A stretch of DNA of 64,000 nucleotides from Faucicola tetraodonis (lineage in GTDB: Bacteria > Pseudomonadota > Gammaproteobacteria > Pseudomonadales > Moraxellaceae), in the NCBI GenBank assembly GCA_032017425.1, contig DALZPW010000001.1; one strand, given 5' to 3'. Each line of letters opens with the position of its first letter. Within the stretch, counting starts at the first letter, position 1. This document shows positions 61,145 to 64,000 of this stretch, piece after piece. The notes under the pieces are model-generated. The model ran no database searches and was not told the DNA's origin. It saw only the letters and a list, made by a program, of their open reading frames with translations. The translations under genes were made by a program, and so were the position numbers.

Positions 61145-62401
61145 CTAAAACAACGCCAATTGACCATGCCGTTCGGCCTTGAATTTGGTTTGGGTCTGCG
61201 CCAGCACATAATCGCGAAAATTATCCTGCGTTAAATGACTTAAATGCTCATTGCGACCTTTGAGCGCGATAAAGTATTTGGCACGGTTTACGGCAGCGCC
61301 CATTTGCTTGAGATGATCAAGCGTCAAAGTCGAAAATTTTCGTGCCTGAACAATTTTTTTGGCGGTTCGGGTGCCAATACCAGGAATACGCACAATCATT
61401 TTGTAGGGCGCGGTTTGGATATTGACGGGAAAATGTGACTTATTACGAATCGCCCAAGCCAATTTGGGGTCACAGTCCAAATCCAAGAACGGGTGGTCAT
61501 CGGGTAGAATTTCTTCTGCTTCAAATCCATAAAAACGCATGAGCCAATCCGCTTGGTACAAGCGATTTTCTCGCACCATCGGCACAGGGGTACCCATGGC
61601 GGGCAAGCGATTGTCACTGAGCATAGGCACATACCCTGAATAGTACACCCGTTTTAGATCGTATTCTTGATAAAAATGGCTCGATAAACGGATGATTTGT
61701 AAATCGGTCTCTTGCGCTGCGCCCACAATCAGCTGGGTACTTTGACCCGCTGGGGTAAATTTTGGGGTATGTTTGTGTTGCTTTTTACTGTCTTTAAACA
61801 CCACGATTTGTTCTTGCACCACTTTCATTGGCGCTTTCATATCGTCATGGTTTTTTTCAGGGGCGAGCAATGCCAAGCCAGATTTGGTGGGGATTTCCAT
61901 ATTGACGCTTAAGCGATCGGCATACAACCCTGCTTCCTGCATCAACTCAGCAGACGCACCCGGAATGGTTTTTAGATGAATATAGCCATTGAATTTGTGC
62001 GCAAGGCGCAGGGTTTTGGCGACACGAACCAATCGCTCCATGGTATAGTCGGGCGATTTAAAAATCCCTGAACTTAAAAACAAGCCTTCAATATAGTTGC
62101 GCCGATAAAACTGCATGGTCAAATCAATCACTTCTTCAACAGTAAATGCTGCGCGCGGCGTATCGTGACTGCGCCTTGAGGTACAATACGCGCAGTCGTA
62201 GATACAATGATTGGTGAATAATATTTTTAATAGGGAAACACAGCGGCCATCTTCGGTATAGCTATGACAAATACCCGAGTTAGCCGTGCCGAGTCCTTTG
62301 TTATGATTGTCACGTTTGCTGCCACTCGATGAACAGGAAACATCATATTTGGCAGCATCGGCTAAGATGGATAATTTGTCTTGCAATCTTTCATAATTCA
62401 T
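61145..62401 (-). CDS. Putative DNA modification/repair radical SAM protein (TIGR03916-type)
   Basis: A 418-residue radical SAM enzyme. The cluster motif CxxxCxxC is Cys66, Cys70, Cys73 in NHCIYDCAYCTSRR. Cys45 and Cys54 lie upstream in a conserved-looking NSGICHSYTEDGRCVSLLK. The C-terminal part ends in a helix-hairpin-helix stretch RIPGIGTRTAKKIVQARKF, which in other proteins binds DNA. This combination is that of the family named for its linkage to DUF4130 and glycosylase genes. It lies 84 bases upstream of its DUF4130 partner on the same strand, with AAGG before its ATG. The reaction is unknown. Confidence 0.85.
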   Translation of the reverse strand: MNYERLQDKLSILADAAKYDVSCSSSGSKRDNHNKGLGTANSGICHSYTEDGRCVSLLKILFTNHCIYDCAYCTSRRSHDTPRAAFTVEEVIDLTMQFYRRNYIEGLFLSSGIFKSPDYTMERLVRVAKTLRLAHKFNGYIHLKTIPGASAELMQEAGLYADRLSVNMEIPTKSGLALLAPEKNHDDMKAPMKVVQEQIVVFKDSKKQHKHTPKFTPAGQSTQLIVGAAQETDLQIIRLSSHFYQEYDLKRVYYSGYVPMLSDNRLPAMGTPVPMVRENRLYQADWLMRFYGFEAEEILPDDHPFLDLDCDPKLAWAIRNKSHFPVNIQTAPYKMIVRIPGIGTRTAKKIVQARKFSTLTLDHLKQMGAAVNRAKYFIALKGRNEHLSHLTQDNFRDYVLAQTQTKFKAERHGQLALF

Positions 62402-62511
62402 CGCGTAAACCTTGCATATCTCATATATCAGCGGATAAAAACATAAAAAATAGGTTGCAAAATTAAACTTAAGATGACTATTTTACCTTATAAGCCGCTA
62501 AAAATACGGTT

Positions 62512-62550
62512 AAAAAAAAGCAAGACGACAACATGTGACGTCTTGCTTTT
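62512..62550 (-). terminator. Rho-independent terminator for the Thr-rich gene
   Basis: AAAAGCAAGACG (62516-62527) pairs with CGTCTTGCTTTT (62539-62550). Read on the minus strand it follows the Thr-rich gene and leads into an eight-base T-run. Confidence 0.75.
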
Positions 62551-62586
62551 GGTAGATTAACGAATTAGTGGCTATTTAGTGACTAT

Positions 62587-62620
62587 GAATTACGAATTAC
62601 GAATTACGGATTACGGATTA
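62587..62620 (-). repeat. 7-base tandem repeats over the 3' end of the Thr-rich gene
   Basis: Three GAATTAC units (62587-62607) followed by GGATTAC and GGATTA run across the stop codon of the gene (TTA 62611-62613). The unit is seven bases, so a copy change shifts the frame, but TAA recurs in each unit and translation would end close by in any case. Confidence 0.85.
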
Positions 62621-63186
62621 ACGATAATAGCCGGTGCAGTCGTGACAGGCACAGTGGTCATTGTCGCTACCGCAGGCGTTGATGCCGGTAGCAATACCGG
62701 GGTTGTCGTGGTAGTAGAAACAACCGTGGCAGGTTTTGACAGGGTTACTGTTGCGCCTGAGCCTGTTTGTAACGTCACTGGGGTGGTGGTATTGACATTC
62801 GATGTTGATACTACAGTGGTACTAGGTAGTGTTGTAATAGGGGCTGTTGTTACCACAGGTGCTGTGGTAGTGACGACAGGCGTAGAGGTAGAGGTAGAGA
62901 CAGTGCGATAGGTCGGCGTGGTGACAATTTGTGTCGGGTAAAATGGCATACCGTCAACGATGGTAAATCCATTGGGGCGAACCATCACTGTATCACTAGT
63001 GCCATCGCTATGTTGATTGACAATCGTTGTGGTTTTTGGCGCCACGCGGGTCGTGGTTACTGTTGTTGTTTTTTTGGCGGCGGCTTTAACGGTACGCGCA
63101 TGACTCGGTGTTGCCACAGCACTCATGGCAATCACCACAACAGTCGCGGCAACGATTTGGGATTTTTTTATAGCAGTCATCATCAT
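62611..63186 (-). CDS. Threonine/valine-rich secreted protein
   Basis: A 191-residue exported protein of unknown function. A signal peptide (MTAIKKSQIVAATVVVIAMS to a SHA-type cleavage site) is followed by a Lys/Thr-rich stretch, then GTSDTVMVRPNGFTIVDGMP, the only non-repetitive part, and a long Thr/Val/Ser/Pro-rich tail (about residues 90-191) that ends TTAPAIIVNP. It has no cysteines. GAGGA is 8 bases before ATG 63186; an upstream TTG is ignored. I do not recognise a family; it could be a surface or periplasmic protein. Codon use looks like its neighbours. Confidence 0.6.
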   Translation of the reverse strand: MMMTAIKKSQIVAATVVVIAMSAVATPSHARTVKAAAKKTTTVTTTRVAPKTTTIVNQHSDGTSDTVMVRPNGFTIVDGMPFYPTQIVTTPTYRTVSTSTSTPVVTTTAPVVTTAPITTLPSTTVVSTSNVNTTTPVTLQTGSGATVTLSKPATVVSTTTTTPVLLPASTPAVATMTTVPVTTAPAIIVNP

Positions 63187-63568
63187 GTTGTGTTTCCTCA
63201 AAAATACACAGTGGTAAAAAATAAATAGGGGTCAAAAATACACACCGAATTGATGAAATTATTATGCGCATATTGTTGATAGAAATATAAGTTATAAATG
63301 TAAATAACACGCAAAATTTGCAATTTATGCGATAGCTGCTGTGAAAAAATGTAACTACATGGGTCAATTAACCCATTGAACAGGACACTTTGATAGGCTT
63401 GAATTTTTGCTAATTAAAGCGCTTAGACCAGCAAAAAAATAGGCGTGACGGTTGTTTTATTGGGTTACAAGGTTTATCCTTATCCGTTGACATTGAATAT
63501 TTGGGCAATGCCACGTTAGCGTAAATTTTTTAGCAGTCAAACTTATCAATTAAATGTAGGAGCTATTC
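63187..63568. other. Divergent region before the aminotransferase gene
   Basis: About 380 AT-rich bases with no convincing gene. ATGGGT-CAATTA-ACCCAT (63359-63376) is a perfect inverted repeat that could be an operator. TTGACA occurs at 63487-63492 but without a proper -10. Confidence 0.35.
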
Positions 63569-64000
63569 ATGTTTTCACATGTAGAACCGTATGCAGGTGA
63601 CCCGATTTTGGGGTTGATGGACAAGCATAAACAAGACCCACGTGCCGACAAAGTTAATTTGGGTGTGGGTGTATATTTTGATAATGACGGTAAATTACCC
63701 GTCCTCAACTGTGTGCAAAAAGCTGAAGCACAAATCGCTAATCCACCAAAACCACGTCCCTACCTGCCAATGGACGGTCTGCCAGGTTATCGCGCTGCTT
63801 GCCAAAACCTATTGTTTGGTAAAGATGCACAAGTATTAAAAGATAAGCGTGTGGCAACCACAGCGACCATCGGTGGTTCAGGCGCGCTCAAAGTCGGGGC
63901 TGATTTTATTCATGCTTGGTTTCCACAAGCCAAATGCTATGTGTCTGACCCAACGTGGGCGAACCATATCGGTATTTTTGAAGGTTCTGGTTTTGCGGTG
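63569..64000 (+). CDS. Aspartate/aromatic aminotransferase, N-terminal part
   Basis: The first 144 codons of a class I PLP aminotransferase of the AspC/TyrB/PhhC group; it runs off the right edge. Seen: MFSHVEPYAGDPILGLMDKH, the family N-terminus, DKVNLGVGVYFD, YLPMDGLPGYRAA and the cofactor-proximal GGSGALKVGADF. It makes aspartate or tyrosine and phenylalanine from their keto acids; AspC versus TyrB cannot be settled from this part. GTAGGAG precedes the ATG. It could complete the aromatic pathway encoded at the left of the window. Confidence 0.9.
   Translation, partial: MFSHVEPYAGDPILGLMDKHKQDPRADKVNLGVGVYFDNDGKLPVLNCVQKAEAQIANPPKPRPYLPMDGLPGYRAACQNLLFGKDAQVLKDKRVATTATIGGSGALKVGADFIHAWFPQAKCYVSDPTWANHIGIFEGSGFAV

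Noticed and set aside
1..64000. tRNA, rRNA, CRISPR, transposase or phage genes
   Set aside because: Looked for and not seen: no cloverleaf or conserved rRNA stretches, no regularly spaced repeats, and no transposase, integrase or phage structural motifs in the translated frames.

Overview
The window is a gene-dense, mostly housekeeping stretch of chromosome from a gamma-proteobacterium, most likely a Moraxellaceae member (Moraxella or Psychrobacter-like). This is inferred from gene content and order: a pheA-hisC-tyrA/aroA aromatic cluster with TyrA and AroA fused in one protein, rubredoxin next to rubredoxin reductase, a PilR regulator, an exbB-exbD-msbA-lpxK-kdsB cluster as in Pseudomonadales, and threonine rather than serine at the first quinolone-resistance position of GyrA. 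Base composition is moderately AT-rich and even. I saw no rRNA or tRNA gene, CRISPR array, insertion sequence, prophage or integron.

Layout. 1-2700: rubredoxin reductase (cut by the window edge) and rubredoxin, then apt facing transaldolase. 3100-10670: an aromatic amino acid operon (pheA, hisC, a DMT exporter, tyrA-aroA), then rarD, folB and a divergent folK-like gene. 10667-12814: pilR and a Kazal-type lipoprotein. 13269-18282: RNase Z, the proton-pumping transhydrogenase pntAA-pntAB-pntB, a thioesterase and iscX. 18339-25049: dapE, an ArgO/LysE exporter, a 2-oxoglutarate oxygenase, rlmJ, pssA and a lipoprotein lipase. 25539-38331: gyrA, a GST, pyruvate dehydrogenase aceE-aceF, then ppsA divergent from its regulator ppsR. 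38425-42998: the soluble transhydrogenase sthA, rsmG, parA and parB, an arrangement usual near a replication origin. 43062-47917: exbB-exbD-msbA-lpxK-kdsB for envelope energisation and lipopolysaccharide. 47975-55125: a luciferase-like monooxygenase, a CysB-like regulator, a short HicB-like ORF, ampG, prmC, a MoeB/HesA-like enzyme and an AarF kinase. 55138-62401: dnaG, bamD, rluD, a DUF3147 protein, and a radical-SAM/DUF4130 pair of proposed but unproven DNA-metabolism role. 62611-64000: a Thr-rich secreted protein and the start of an aspartate/aromatic aminotransferase.

Several systems fit together metabolically: pheA, hisC, tyrA-aroA and the aminotransferase at the right edge make Phe and Tyr; ppsA/ppsR and aceE/aceF control the pyruvate/PEP node feeding that pathway; and two different transhydrogenases balance NADH and NADPH.

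I found no obvious large new system. The most unusual signal is a short dispersed sequence, AATAGCCTAAGCAAA. It occurs in exact or near-exact form six times, always on the + strand, and all four coding copies are read in the same frame as Asn-Ser-Leu-Ser-Lys/Gln inside LpxK (twice), PrmC and the MoeB-like protein. Other leads are the uncharacterised radical-SAM/DUF4130 pair without its usual glycosylase domain, a 49-codon HicB-like remnant, a FolK homologue lacking canonical motifs, a PilR with no adjacent PilS, and recurrent polar N-terminal extensions on housekeeping enzymes.
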